DNA from: Diospyros lotus
Taxonomy: Eukaryota; Streptophyta; Magnoliopsida; Ericales; Ebenaceae
DNA length: 64,000 nt
Reading direction: 5' to 3'
Assembly: GCF_014633365.1 (NCBI RefSeq)
Contig: NC_068347.1
Span: forward strand, 35,568,116 to 35,632,115
Shown: positions 1-11,598 of the stretch, piece by piece
How the letters are laid out: each line of letters starts with the position of its first letter
How positions within the stretch are numbered: position 1 is the stretch's first letter
Made by a program: the position numbers and the translations under genes
Notes under the pieces: generated by a model
Seen by the model: the letters and a program-made list of their open reading frames with translations, nothing else
Database searches by the model: none
What the model was told of the DNA's origin: nothing

Positions 1-1082
1 ATATTTGGGTACACCCTCGAACTGCAAAAGCATGGGCACATTTTTGCACCTCCAATGGTCAAACCCCAAAACGTTTTTCAAAAGATGTCCCTACTCGTTG
101 GAACTCAACTTTTAAATTACTTAATCAATCTTTTGAATATAAAGATTTATTGTGTTCTTTTGCAGCAAATTATATTCCACAATATCCTATTTTTCCAACT
201 ATGTGGAATGTTTGTAGTTCAATTTTGAATATTTTACGAATTTTTAATGATGCTACTCATACACTTAGTAGTGTTTATAAACCAACTTCACATCAATTTT
301 TAATAGAAGCAATGAATGTGGCCGGTGTATTAATGGAAGGAATTAATGTTGAAGAAATTTGTCATGCTGTTTTAGAAATGAGAGAAAAATGGTTACGTTA
401 TTATCAATTTATTCCTGAAATTTTTCTTGTTACTATGGTATTTGATCCTAGGTGTAAATTTGATGGTTTAATTGAGTGTTTGTCTAACTATTATTCGTTG
501 TTAGGATTAGAAAATAATGAAGAAATTGATGTGAATATTATAATTTCTAAGGTTAGAACTTTATGCAATCAATTATATGAAGCATATGTTATTGCTCCTA
601 GTAGTGAAGAATCATTTCTATCCATGGCTCCGCATTCCTCTTCCTCCCAACCAATGAAATAGGGTCATAAATTTTTAGATCAAAGGAGGAAAAAACCTAG
701 ATCGAGCTCACATTCGGAGCTCGAAACTTATCTAACCACAGTTTTTGAGTTTGGTGATGATACAGGTTTAAATTTTGAAATTTTGGAGTGGTGGAAAAGG
801 CACAAGGAGACATTTCCAACTCTTGCAATTATTGCAAGTCAACTTCTTGCAGTTCCAGCTTCAACTGTAGCCGTTGAACAAACATTCAGTAGTGGAGGCA
901 ACATTTTGGACGAAAGAAGATCAAGATTGGCTCTAGAATCATTGGAAGCTCAAGTTTGCCTCGATGATTGGAAAAGAGCTAACATGCGACGTCAAGAAGA
1001 ACTTATCCATTCATCATCATCTGACGAATGGGTTAATGATGGTTCAACAACGGCGACTTCCGACTCCAATGAAGATGCGTAG
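1..1082 (+). pseudogene. hAT-family transposase, C-terminal half, one in-frame stop
   Basis: A single reading frame runs from about position 6 to the stop at 1080-1082, broken only by TAG at 660-662. The translation starts inside the RNase-H-like part (a VPTRWNST motif near 85-110), continues through the region typical of plant zinc-finger BED/RICESLEEPER-like hAT transposases, and ends with the hAT dimerisation domain at about 800-990 (PASTVAVEQTFSSGG, then a DERRSRL stretch). An acidic, serine-rich tail follows. The BED zinc finger and N-terminal half must lie left of the window. The stop falls in a linker, so a read-through or domesticated protein cannot be excluded, but a decayed transposon is the simplest reading. 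Confidence 0.85.
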
Positions 1083-1424
1083 GATCCAAGTCCATATTTT
1101 ATTTTTTTTCACATTTGTAAAAATTAATTACTTGTATTACATTTTTGTTGTAATTATTTTTTAATGAAATTAAGTCTAATTCTATTTTTTATTTTTTATT
1201 TTTCACATTTGTAAAAATTAATTACTTATATTACATACTTGTTTAGTTGTTTTAATTATTTTTAATGAAATTATTACTTATATTTCTTCAATTTTTAGTA
1301 GTGTTTTTTTATTAAAAATATGGTTGAGAATATTTATATTTACAATTACATTTAACAATTAAAAATCGAAACCAAACCGAACCGAACAACGGAACAAGGA
1401 CCAAAATTGAATACAACAATATTT
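1083..1424. other. AT-rich 3' flank of the hAT coding region
   Basis: Very AT-rich sequence in which a segment of roughly 70-80 bp (TTTTTCACATTTGTAAAAAT and what follows) occurs twice, at about 1106 and 1198. It is probably the 3' untranslated and subterminal part of the hAT element. No gene is seen. Confidence 0.5.
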
Positions 1425-1645
1425 AAAAAAAATTAAAAAAATTCGGTTTGAACCGGAACCGGAACCGTTGACCGAACCGGCTCAAACCGTTGACCGAACC
1501 GGTCCAAACCGTTGACCGAACCGGCACGAACCGGAACCGGAACCGAACCGTCCCAAACCCCCCTTGGGCGGTTCGGTTCAGGTTCAAAGATTTCTTGAAC
1601 CGGAACCGGCGGTTCATGAACCGGAACCGGCGGTTCATGAACCGT
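1425..1645. repeat. GGTTC/GAACC-rich subterminal tandem repeat of the hAT element
   Basis: Short tandem units built on AACCGG and GGTTC. About three units of roughly 27 bp containing GTTGACCGAACCGG occupy about 1460-1530, and about two units of roughly 21 bp centred on the palindrome GGTTCATGAACC occupy about 1598-1645. Dense GGTTC/GAACC motifs in both orientations beside a hAT transposase frame fit transposase-binding subterminal repeats. The element end is probably near 1650 (GTGGCCATG), but no target-site duplication can be tested because the left end is outside the window. Confidence 0.6.
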
Positions 1646-4379
1646 GGCCATGTCTAATTGAGCCTGCTTGCAAACCTCTAAACGATCCAACCCGCAAGTC
1701 TTTAATTGAACCTACTTGCGAGCTTATAATCGAGCTAGCTCGCATGTCTTTAATTGAGGCTATTCATGAGCCTCTATTTGAGTCAGCTTGAGAACCCATA
1801 TTTTTGTGAGGTTGTCACGTAATTTAAGCAAGTTTAGAATATCGAAAAATTGGTTTGATAGTAGTTATCAGTATCGAATTGACTGCAGGAAGTGTCTTGG
1901 AGCTTAGATGTCTAAGGAACATGATATGATATTGACGAGCGTTTCGAGATAGAATTTATGGCATTGAAAGAAATTGGATCAAGAATGATTTTCAGTACAA
2001 CTAAAATGCAGCTGTCATTTAGGCTGTAAAATCGAATTGTAGTATGGGACTTTCGGGAAGTCAACGGAAGTTTGAGGGGGTTTCGGTTTTTCGTTATGAG
2101 CAATCCTTCGATGGTTTCGAGATGAAACAATAGCCCAGTGAGGATTCTAGGACAAAATCGTCCATTCCAACTAAGCTTTAAATTATTAATTTTGGATTTT
2201 TAATATCAGAATGCAATTTAATTCAGTGTTTGAAGATGTAATTGCAATTAAGGAATTGTCCTAATGAATTTAGGATGAAATGTGAGGTTTAAATGTATAA
2301 ATTAGTGTAATATATAGTTATATATATATATATTCGCACGCAATGGCCATGCTTCTGCAACCCGAAAGCCATACCTCTACAAGTTTTGGAAGGTTTTGTA
2401 TGCCAAGAAGGATGGGCAAGGCAAGCTGTTGACAGTGGAAATGACTATAAAATGGGAAGGAGGAGAGTGAATAGGCAGGGAGCTCGAGCTTGGCTGAGAG
2501 AGGAGAAGAAGTAAGGAGATTGAGAGAGAGCTTGCGGCGAGAGAAATGGCCGAGATAGAGCTTTGGTCTGGCATGAGATCGAGAGAGAGTTTGAATGAAA
2601 GTTGTGCGCGAGAGAGAGATGTCGATCGGTGGCGGCCCAAAGCAGCAAGCGGCTATAGCCACAAGTTCGAGTGAAGCAGGGGCAACGACAACAACTAGCA
2701 TCGGCCATAGTGATGGCCGCACGATGCGATGGTGACGGGAGAGCTCGGTGGAATTCGGGGCGCGACCAGAGAAGCAAGGAGCGTGGCCATGGCCACAACA
2801 GTTGCTAGCAACTTCCAGCGAGGTCAGAGGTCGGTGCTTGACCGGCGGGAAGAGCTAGCAGTCGATGATGGCGGCGATAAGGCCGGCTGGCGCACGGGAG
2901 GCTACAGGCATGGCTGGTTTGCATGCAGGCGGAAGGAAGGAGGAGGAGGAAGAAGAAAAGAAAAAAAAAATGGAAGAAAAAGAAAAGAAAATGGAAGAAA
3001 ATAAAAAGAAATGAAAGAAAAATAGAAAAAAATGGAAAAAATTTCAGGAAAAATCCCAAAAAATAGGATGTGGATATTTATTAATATTCCAAAGATTTTG
3101 GGCTAGAAAATGGTTTGGGCATGCATTTTGAGGATATTACACGCATACCGAGAAAGCCTGAGAAGCTAAGTTAAGGTAAGTAAAATTTTATATAAAATTT
3201 CAGAAATTCAAGAATATTATTTTATGTCTTTTTATAGTGAAATATTTCAAAAATATTTAGTTTGAATTTATTGAGGAAAAATAGGAAGAAATACAAAGAA
3301 AAATAAAAAAAATGCAATAAATTATGAAAAAATAGGTTTTAATACTTATTTAAATAAATATGGTGATTAGGATGTTTTGAAGCTTAAGTTGAAGTGACTT
3401 GTACGAATTTTGAGGTTGGCACGCAAATCAAGATGATGCACGAATATCGAGGTAGCTCGATAAGTTTGAGAAGGTAAGTGGTACTTCCCAACTGGATTTA
3501 GTTTTATGGAAAATGTTTGATTTATAAGTGGTTCAACCCAAAACCCGATTTTAAGTAAATGATTTTATCATGTTGTCATGCTTTGATATGAAAATACCAT
3601 GTAGATTGCATTTACATGTTTTAATGATGAAATGTGCATATGTTCACGATGATATTATTGATCATGCATCGCATAAGAGTTTGAGATTATGGACTAGCAC
3701 TGCTACTCTGCCAGGGGTGCACCCATACACCTCGACCTGGTAAGGAGACTGTAAAAATGGGGAGCAGTAATTAGGTACGGTCGACTCAAACTGAAATGAT
3801 ATGGAAATGGTTTTTTTGCATTTTGCATTCATGCACGAAATATGTTTATTGTTTCATATCATCTAATTTGAGTTTTGTCCCTAGAATATTCAAACGTTTC
3901 AGATGGAGATTGTAGAAGAAACGAGGATTAATGAGGCATGAAATGGCATTTAGCAGAGTGCATGGTGAATGAAATGTATGTTATGTAGCCCATGTATTTA
4001 AGCTCTGCTACTTTGAATTCTGAACGTTTTGAGAAATGATGATGTATAACCTTATTTAGGGTTAATGTTAGTTGAGAACTTATGCTTTGAATTAAGTTAT
4101 GTTGATGAACGATGATGTAAGAACTAAATTTTGATTAATGTTAAGATTTCAGGTCCGATCCTTGTTTCTGCATTTGATGTGTATAATAATTCTCTTTCGA
4201 GAAAATGTATGAAAATTTTGGAATATATATGAAGAATGATATAGTTTAGCATTAATTTGAAAGAAAAAATTTATTATCTCAAAATTGTCCTAAGTTATAA
4301 TATGCACGAGAAAATGAGGTTTTACATTGTGAGCTACTGAACCAAGCTTTACTGAGCTCATAATTTGCATGGAAACACG
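1646..4379. other. non-coding repeat-like DNA, probable old LTR-retroelement debris
   Basis: No convincing protein is encoded; the open frames at 2.3-3.0 kb are overlapping low-complexity shadows of a GA-rich, purine-biased stretch (2,500-3,050). Two imperfect copies of a motif around GAGAAGGTAAGT and its upstream ACGnATACCGAG-like sequence occur at about 3,140-3,185 and 3,438-3,483. Together with the GCATGCATTTTGAGG and CTCTGCCAGGGGTGCACCC blocks this resembles non-coding LTR or leader DNA of a large plant gypsy element. No primer site, polypurine tract or paired LTR was found, so this is only a tentative label. Confidence 0.3.
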
Positions 4380-6090
4380 TTTGGCATTTCAGAACCGTTT
4401 CCCATTTCGAAGATGGCGAAGACATCCCAAAACAATTTTCGGGTCATTTCTATAAATTGCGAAACATACGGGCGTCGTTTCGCAATTTACTAAAATTAGA
4501 TAGAAACGCATTTCCGACGACAATGACAACGTATCCTGAAGGCCAACTGGGGCCCCATGTTGGACGCATCCCAAAGGCTGGCCTAACCCCCCATTTCCCT
4601 ATCTTTTCTTCTTATTTCTGATTGTTTCTCTAAATCCACTGTCACTCACGCACGTTCAAGTTGCTGTTCTAGGTGCTCTTTCATCGCTGACTGTCGATTC
4701 GTCGCTTTCCAATTCCAGTTGTATGTCATCGTTCCTTGCCAAAAATCGCTCATCTCATTGTCGAACCACAAAGCCTTGTCATCAAACCCCGAAGTTTCAT
4801 CGTCAGTCGTTCCTTTAGTTGGTCACCATCGTTGTTCTCTATCAAGTTGTCGCTGAGCAACCCCTCTCTCTGTTCATCAAACTAATTATGTTTTGAGGTG
4901 CATGTATTCTTTGTATTCTACGTTCTTTGTTTGATTTCTATTTGATATTTTATTTTTAATCTATTTATATCAAAACTAAATTAGTTTTAAACTAATCAAA
5001 TTTTTTCAATAATATGACATATTGTATATTAGTTTCAAATTTTATTAAGTTTGAATCATCAGGGCATATTGCATTTACATTGATTCTTGCAAAATTGTAT
5101 ATATCAATAATATGACATATTGCATTAAAAATTATATTTACAAAAAAATTTCCTATATTTTTTTAAATTTACAGTTTATCTCACTTTTTGTTTCTTACCT
5201 TTTTAAAAAAATATTGTTTTAGCATTTCTATTTTGTTTCCATTTTCGTGTTACCTAATTGAGTTCAAAGTCGACTCGTTTACAAATTAAGCTTTAATGTT
5301 AAACTTAAACTCGCCTTATTTACCTTATCGAACAAATTTTTAACGAGTCGAGTACTGAGCCGCTTGCGAGCGGCTCAATTCATTTGCATCACTAATTGAT
5401 AGTGACAGTATCCTGCATGATAATTAAACAGGCTAGGTTGGGTAGGGCCGGGCCCAGCCACGGGCCAAGGTTCTAGGCGGAACAGAGTCAATAGCAAGTA
5501 GTTCAGAAGACCCACTTCATTTGACATTTACACTACAAAGCTTAAAAAAAATATAATAATAATAATTGGTCATAGGTTATTAGGCATCCCTCCCTTGCAC
5601 CAAAAGTACAATATCCTCCATTTCATAAAGATCACGTGTCAACAATGCAATTAACTTTACAAAGTCGCGAAATGAAAACACACTGTCTTCTAAACTTAGA
5701 TACCCTCTACCTGCTAAAGGCCCACAAGCGAATGAAAATTTCACCTCCATTCAGCCCAGTTTCATTGGAAGGATGCCCCCTTTTGCCATAACACGATCTT
5801 CAAGTGTTTTTTTACCTGTAGAAACATCACTAACAGGCTAGGCTAGGCTCAGTCAAGTTAAAATGTGAATGAATGCCAAATAAGGTAAAAAGGCCAATGC
5901 CAGATCATACCTACCGAGAACAAACGAACAGAAACAATATTCTCAACCCAAGAATCCCACTGGATTAGATGAAGCTTCGTTGGATTTGTTGCTGTTTGAG
6001 AGGAGAAAAGCCACTGTGAAAATTATCAGCGGCTGGCATGCGCCGCCTATATACAACGAGCACAAAAAATAAACTAAAACTATGTATGAT
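4380..6090. other. intergenic DNA downstream of the PPR gene
   Basis: No gene recognised. 5,270-5,400 carries GAGTCGAGTACTGAGCC- and CATTTGCA-type sequence like the ends of a common plant hAT/MITE family, without an identifiable partner end. 5,450-5,900 is ordinary sequence close to the 3' end of the PPR gene on the minus strand; 5,943-6,090 is probably its 3' UTR. Confidence 0.35.
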
Positions 6091-9000
6091 CTAGCTGCCG
6101 CCAAATGTATCTTCATTAGGGACCCAACAGATATCCTGCACATGTAGAAATTTTTGAAGAAGTTTCATGTTATATGAAACCAGAAAATGTATAATAAGAG
6201 AACATACATAATAAAATCAAATCAGATAGGACAAAAAACGTTTTACATCGTTACACTTTATGCACCAGATACTTTATAGTAAGACATGGCTATGGTAAGA
6301 CATTTTTGAGAAGCTTTATAGTCCAGTTCATAATCACTGGGTCAACCAGAAACTGAAGTCGGTGGAAGTGTTGACTTATCAGTGCACGACATAACATGAT
6401 GAGAGCCCTATCTCATCTCCAAGTCCTACATGGACAATCCAGTGCACAAGAATGTGATAAATATGAAACAGAGGCCAGTATCACCCCATTTAACTCTAAA
6501 ACATAGAGTAAACAAGGTGTACCACAACTGGTGAGCCATTAGCCAGTGCAAGGGAAGATGATCCACCAACTCTCCACTCACCTTGCACATAAAGCGCTAA
6601 CCAACCAAAACATCTCCTTTTTCTCCCATTGCCAACAGTACAAATGGAGCATAGAGGTGCATGCCAACTGCAGAAGAGTGCCTAGTAGGAGATCCTCAAT
6701 CTCTAGCCATCCAAGGAAAGTTTGATGCCCTACATCACAAAGAAAAGAACAAACTGCAGGGGACCCCTCTCTTATGGGCGCTATACCCAAGTTTCCTTCC
6801 CTTATCAAGTTATGGCTAGTCTTGAAGCATGCCAAAAAGGTAACCATGGAATTAATTACCCAATGCTAGAGATTTCATCTAAAAAGTGGGAACAAACAAT
6901 ACCCTCCTTGGAAATAGAAAAAGAATCCTCCATACAATCCTAAGTAACCCTGGCAACTCAAAAAGATCTAGAAAAAAGCCTCATATAGAGTTCAATTGAT
7001 TGCACTAACTACAATCTAAAATTTCAAGCTGAACCCAGCCGGATAAAAGGGTGTGACAGTAGAAATCATCCCAAACATGCATAATACCACAATGCTCTTC
7101 ACATAATGTTAAGATAATTCAAATCTCCAAAGCACTCACTAAGTGGGGCCTTGTTGAAGCAATAAGTTTTCTAGTGCCCAGACAACCCCAAGAAATTGGC
7201 TTACAATCCTTAACCTAAACAACAAGGTGCTACATATCATTCCATAAGAAGTGTCTCTTTGAAGCTTCTCCAATATGTTATCTACCAAGGTAGGGACTTA
7301 AAGAGAGACATGCCGTAAGTGGGGATAACAGACAAGTTTCCTTTAATAAGGATAACAAACCTATTGAGAGGTCTTGCCTATTCCAAGCACTTGTGAATAT
7401 CTGGACCAAAAACCACCAAATTAAATGCATAAATAAGTTAAAAACTGAAAAACATCATATAAAAGCTGAACTGTGAAGAGGAAATGCAACAAATATCAGA
7501 AGCTAAAATAAAAATATAAACAAAAAGCACTAAGGTTAATACATGGAAACTTCAAGGAACTATTTAGGATGGAATGTCATAACCATCTTGATGTGCATAT
7601 TATCCCCAAACACCACCAGCAACATGTCAAATGTGAAACTTGTCAAACCTTTACAAATGTGTCTTCTGAACATATATGAATTCAGAGCTTTTTGGACAGA
7701 AAACAAAAGCTGATTTTAAGCAAATTTTATAATGTAACAGTCCATTCAAAAGTTAACTACAACTTGGTATTTGGAACTGATTAGACATGTGAAGTTCAGC
7801 AGAACACGCACACTTCATAGTTCAACATAGGCAAGGGAAAAGATCAGCATACCATATGGCATAGGCTATCCGAAAGCTGAAGTGCTTCCTCCCATCTGTT
7901 TACCTTAATAAGCCCTTTGATGAGGTGAAAGAAGACACTTAAATCTGGCAATCCACCCCTCCTTGTCATTTCCCCATATAATTCGAAGGCCTTATCAACC
8001 TTGCATGACGCAGAAAGGCTCTCGATTAAAGAAGAGTACATAATCCTGTCAGCAGAATGAAATACTGAAGATGATGAGATCTCTTTATGCAGCTCAAGTG
8101 CAACCTCCAGCCTTCCAGCCTTTCGAAAGCTTTCAATCAGAATTCTGTAAATTGGAGTAACAGGCACATGGTCGTTGCCACTTATCTCATCCAGGAGGCC
8201 AAGATTCATGATGAATTCTCGATTGAAGCCTTCAATAACCTTACGATAACTTGCCATATGCCTAGGCCAGTATGTTTGTTTCATCTCCTCCAAAAGTAGG
8301 CGAGCCTCATCCAAAAGGCCAGAGACACAGCAATGATTTATCAAAACCCTGTAAGTAATATAATTTGGAGCACAATTCTTGGTACCCATCTGTCTAAAGA
8401 GTTCCAGACACTTGCTAACTTTACCTGCTTTTCCAAAGCCATCTATCATGGCAGTATAAGTTACAACGTTCGGGTCACACCCCTTTTCTTCCATCATCAA
8501 CATAAGTTTATAGGCTTCATCGGTCTTGCCAACTTTACAAAGTCCATCAATCATTTCCGTGTAGGTAATAACATTAGGAGGGCAAGAACTTTCTAGCATT
8601 TTAGACAAGACCTTTAAAGCAAGATCCAGCTCTTTGTCCTTAAATAATCTGTCAATCAAAGAGCTGTACGTAAAAATATTTGGATTGTAGCCATGTTCCA
8701 ACATTATAGCAAAAATCTCCCGTGCTTTATCTAGCCCCCCAGCCTTACAAAATCCATCGATAAGGGCATCATATACCACATGATTAGGCTTACAACCTTC
8801 TCTTGACATTGCAGCTAATAATTCATGAGCTTCTTTAACCTTGTGTGCTTTGCACAAACCGTCTATCAAAGCTCCATATGTGACAACATTTGGTTCCTGA
8901 GTGTTGCTATCAGCCCTAAAGTACATGTCTATGTCTGAACTTCCCACACTTCCCCTCATTTTTGCATAAATCTGCAAAGCCTTCTGAATTTCTCCAGCTT

Positions 9001-10822
9001 TACAGTAACCATCTATCAAGGCAGAATATGTGATGATATTTGGAGTGCAACCTTCCGATAACATCATTTCAAAGAGCTCATTTGCTCTGGATATCTTCTT
9101 TGCTTTCATGTAAGCATGAATAAGAGCAGTATAGGTCACCACATTAGGGGTACAGCCATCCCTTAACATTTCATCAAACCATCTATGAGCCTGTTGAATA
9201 AGGCCCACTTTACAAAAGCTATCTATTAGCATTGTGTAGGTATATACATCTGGAACAATACCATTCCTCTTCATCTCTTCAAATAATTGGAAAGCCTTTT
9301 CTACTTTTGAGGCATTGCACAGAAAACCAATAACTTTGGAGTATGTATAACAATCTGGTATAAATCCCTTAGTCATCATCTCACAAATAATGTTGTATGC
9401 TCTATCATATTTACCAGCACCACAAAGGCAACCAGCAAAATAGGTGATATTGACTTTATTTAGTACATGCCCTGCATCAAGCATTTCCTTGTAAGCATTT
9501 TCAGCCAATTGTAAAGCACTCTCGCCTGGTACCTCCTCATTGCCACAAATTCCACCAATTAATATGTTGTAACTCACATAGCCTGGCTGGCAACCACATT
9601 GTGCCATTTTCTTGAGCAACTTGTAGGCGTAGGAATAGTCTTGGGCTCTGCAGTATGCATAAAGAAGGGAGTTAAATATGTGAGGACTTGGATAACAACC
9701 TTCGGCAATCATCATTTTGAGTATTCTCTTAGACCTACCCAGTTGTCTTTTGTTCAAACAACCACAAAGCAAAGTCCTGTATGTTATGGCATTAGGAGCG
9801 CAGGAATTAGACCGCATCCTGCTCAAAAAATCCATTGCTTCTTCAAAAAGTGAAGCCTCACAGAGTCCAGATATCATTTTTGTGTAAATTACTGTATCAG
9901 GCACAAACTCTTCCTTTTCAATCAAATCCAGGGCTTCCCTCCATCTTCCTGCTCTGCAAAGGGAACGCGCAAAGCAACCCAGAGTGTAAGCATTCATCCG
10001 AAAACCTGAATCTGACATCTCCCTGTACACCAAGTATGCTGTATCTAACCTATCTGCTTCCAGAAACACCTGAACTAAATTATTATAAGTAGCGCTTTGG
10101 GGCTTGTACCCAAAATCTTTAAGCCTCCCAAGTTCTTCCAAGGCTACATTCCACAACCCCTTTCGGCAGCATTTGGAAATCAATGCTTTAAGCAACTTCC
10201 GGAGCACTTCCTTGTCATCATCCTTTATTTCTTGAAGAAAATGTTGCGGCACTCTCTCATTCATATCACAGCCTAATAAATCCAATAGAGCATCATAAAC
10301 TGGGGCGGAGTGACCATAACCAATCTGTCGACCAGCCCATAAGAAAAACTTCACGCCCAATACAGGATTCTGCACAAGTTTCAGCACATCAACCACCAAA
10401 GACTCGTGCAATTTCCGCCTAAACTGGCTAAGAAACTTTAGGGTTTGATCCCCAAAACCATCATTTATATTCTTAATCGCATTGGAAACCAATAAAGCAT
10501 CGTGGGAATACATACCAGAGTCAGGCCCGAGCTTGGTCTCCGAATCAGCAGCGTTAGAGTCCTTGAGAAAGGCGAATTCCTGAGGCTTAGGGGACTGAAC
10601 CCCTGAATCCTTCGGGAAGTGAGAGACGTATCCTGGGAGATTTAAGTCAGGATCGAATAATCCATCCAGCAGATTGTCAGTCGAAGAAGAGCAGAAACTG
10701 TGGCGAGTGAGCTTCAATGGATGAGATTGGGAAGGCGAGGTGGAGGAGGAGAAGAAGCCGTTGCGTCTGAGAGAGTATGCAATCGGTCGAGAGAGGGCGA
10801 ATCCGAGTTTCCGCTTGCTCAT
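6091..10822 (-). CDS. P-class pentatricopeptide repeat protein, mitochondrial type (At1g06710-like)
   Basis: Exons 10822-7853 and 6135-6091; predicted 1,004 aa. Exon 1 alone reads 992 codons to a TGA at 7844, but the conserved frame most likely leaves at an ATG|GTATGC donor (7853/7852) and rejoins at TGTGCAG|GATATC (6136/6135), adding DICWVPNEDTFGGS and a TAG. The first 50 or so residues are Ser/Arg-rich with no acidic cluster, a typical mitochondrial presequence. About 21 tandem 35-residue PPR motifs follow from roughly residue 240, with the usual TYNxLI/TYTALIDG helix and GCxPNVVTY loops. A non-repeat insert of about 20 residues sits between two motifs in the middle. No E, DYW or other C-terminal domain is present, so it is P class. 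Such proteins bind organellar RNA sequence-specifically and affect its processing, stability or translation; the RNA target cannot be told here. The overall order and the insert match what I remember of Arabidopsis At1g06710. Confidence 0.85.
6136..7852 (-). other. intron of the PPR gene
   Basis: 1,717-nt intron inferred from a GTATGC donor and TGTGCAG acceptor, phase 0. No protein or RNA gene is recognised inside. Several short open frames at 6.58-6.94 kb look like shadows or decayed repeat sequence. Confidence 0.6.
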
Positions 10823-11271
10823 TCTCCGCCGAATGGAGCTGAGTTTTTACTGATTCAAACGGCTGGTTCAGCGAATTCGAAACTTCTTCGGATTAATTGA
10901 AGTGAGCAGAGCAAGCAGTCCAGGCAGCGAAAGTGTCAACAAATGTAAGCTGGATTGGTGGTTTGTTCGTGACATTAACGGCCGGCGACCGGCGTTAAGG
11001 ATGGAAGGATTTGGAATGCCAAGAAAAGGGAATGAAGAGTTCGATCGTCTAATTCGTTCACTTATTGTTTGTTTATGGATCACGGTACTGGCCTACTGGG
11101 CTGGGCTCGAATGGTACAATCAGGCCCACATCTAGCCTAAACCTTGGAAGTTGGGCTCAGCTCAGATTATGGGCCAAACTGGTTGCGCATTTACGTTTGC
11201 ATTTTCAATGTACTTATCACCCTGAATTCTATACCCATGCTATTTTGGACTACGCCTTGAACTATTAAAAA
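10823..11271. promoter_or_regulatory. upstream region of the PPR gene
   Basis: Probable promoter and 5' UTR for the minus-strand PPR gene. The sequence is relatively GC-rich next to the start codon. No clear TATA box could be assigned. Small open frames on both strands here are not supported as genes. Confidence 0.4.
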
Positions 11272-11598
11272 TAATTAAAAAGATAAAATTATTCACGTTC
11301 AAATTATAAAATTGCAAAACCCCCTTCTCTTTTCTTCGTCTCTCTCCCTTCACTCAACGACCATACTCATTTCTTTTTTTCCCATTTTCTATGATTACCT
11401 CTAACAATCGCCCGTCGTCTCCATCCTCTCACTGTCGTTGCCTTGCCTCTCATTTGCAAATTGCTACTGAGGGCGACCATGGGAATGGGGGAGAAAGGAG
11501 GCAACGGGTCGTTGGGTGAAGAGAGAGAAATTAGTGAGAAGAAGAAGAGGGAATAGGATTTTGCAATTTGAGCAAGGGTAGTTTTGTCTTTTTAATTG
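11272..11598. repeat. fold-back (MITE-like) element
   Basis: The left arm (about 11,272-11,362) and right arm (about 11,503-11,598) are inverted copies. Outer parts AATTAAAAAGATAAAA and its partner TTTTGTCTTTTTAATT match, then TTGCAAAACCC with GGATTTTGCAA, then CTTCACTCAACGACC with GGTCGTTGGGTGAAG. The loop is about 140 bp. No coding capacity. Arms of about 90 bp with several mismatches and indels suggest an old non-autonomous DNA element; a target-site duplication was not identified with confidence. Confidence 0.6.

Noticed and set aside
2318..3059. Several overlapping open frames of 84-134 codons on both strands
   Set aside because: Low-complexity Ser/Leu/Phe- or Lys/Glu-rich translations of a purine-biased tract, with no conserved motif.
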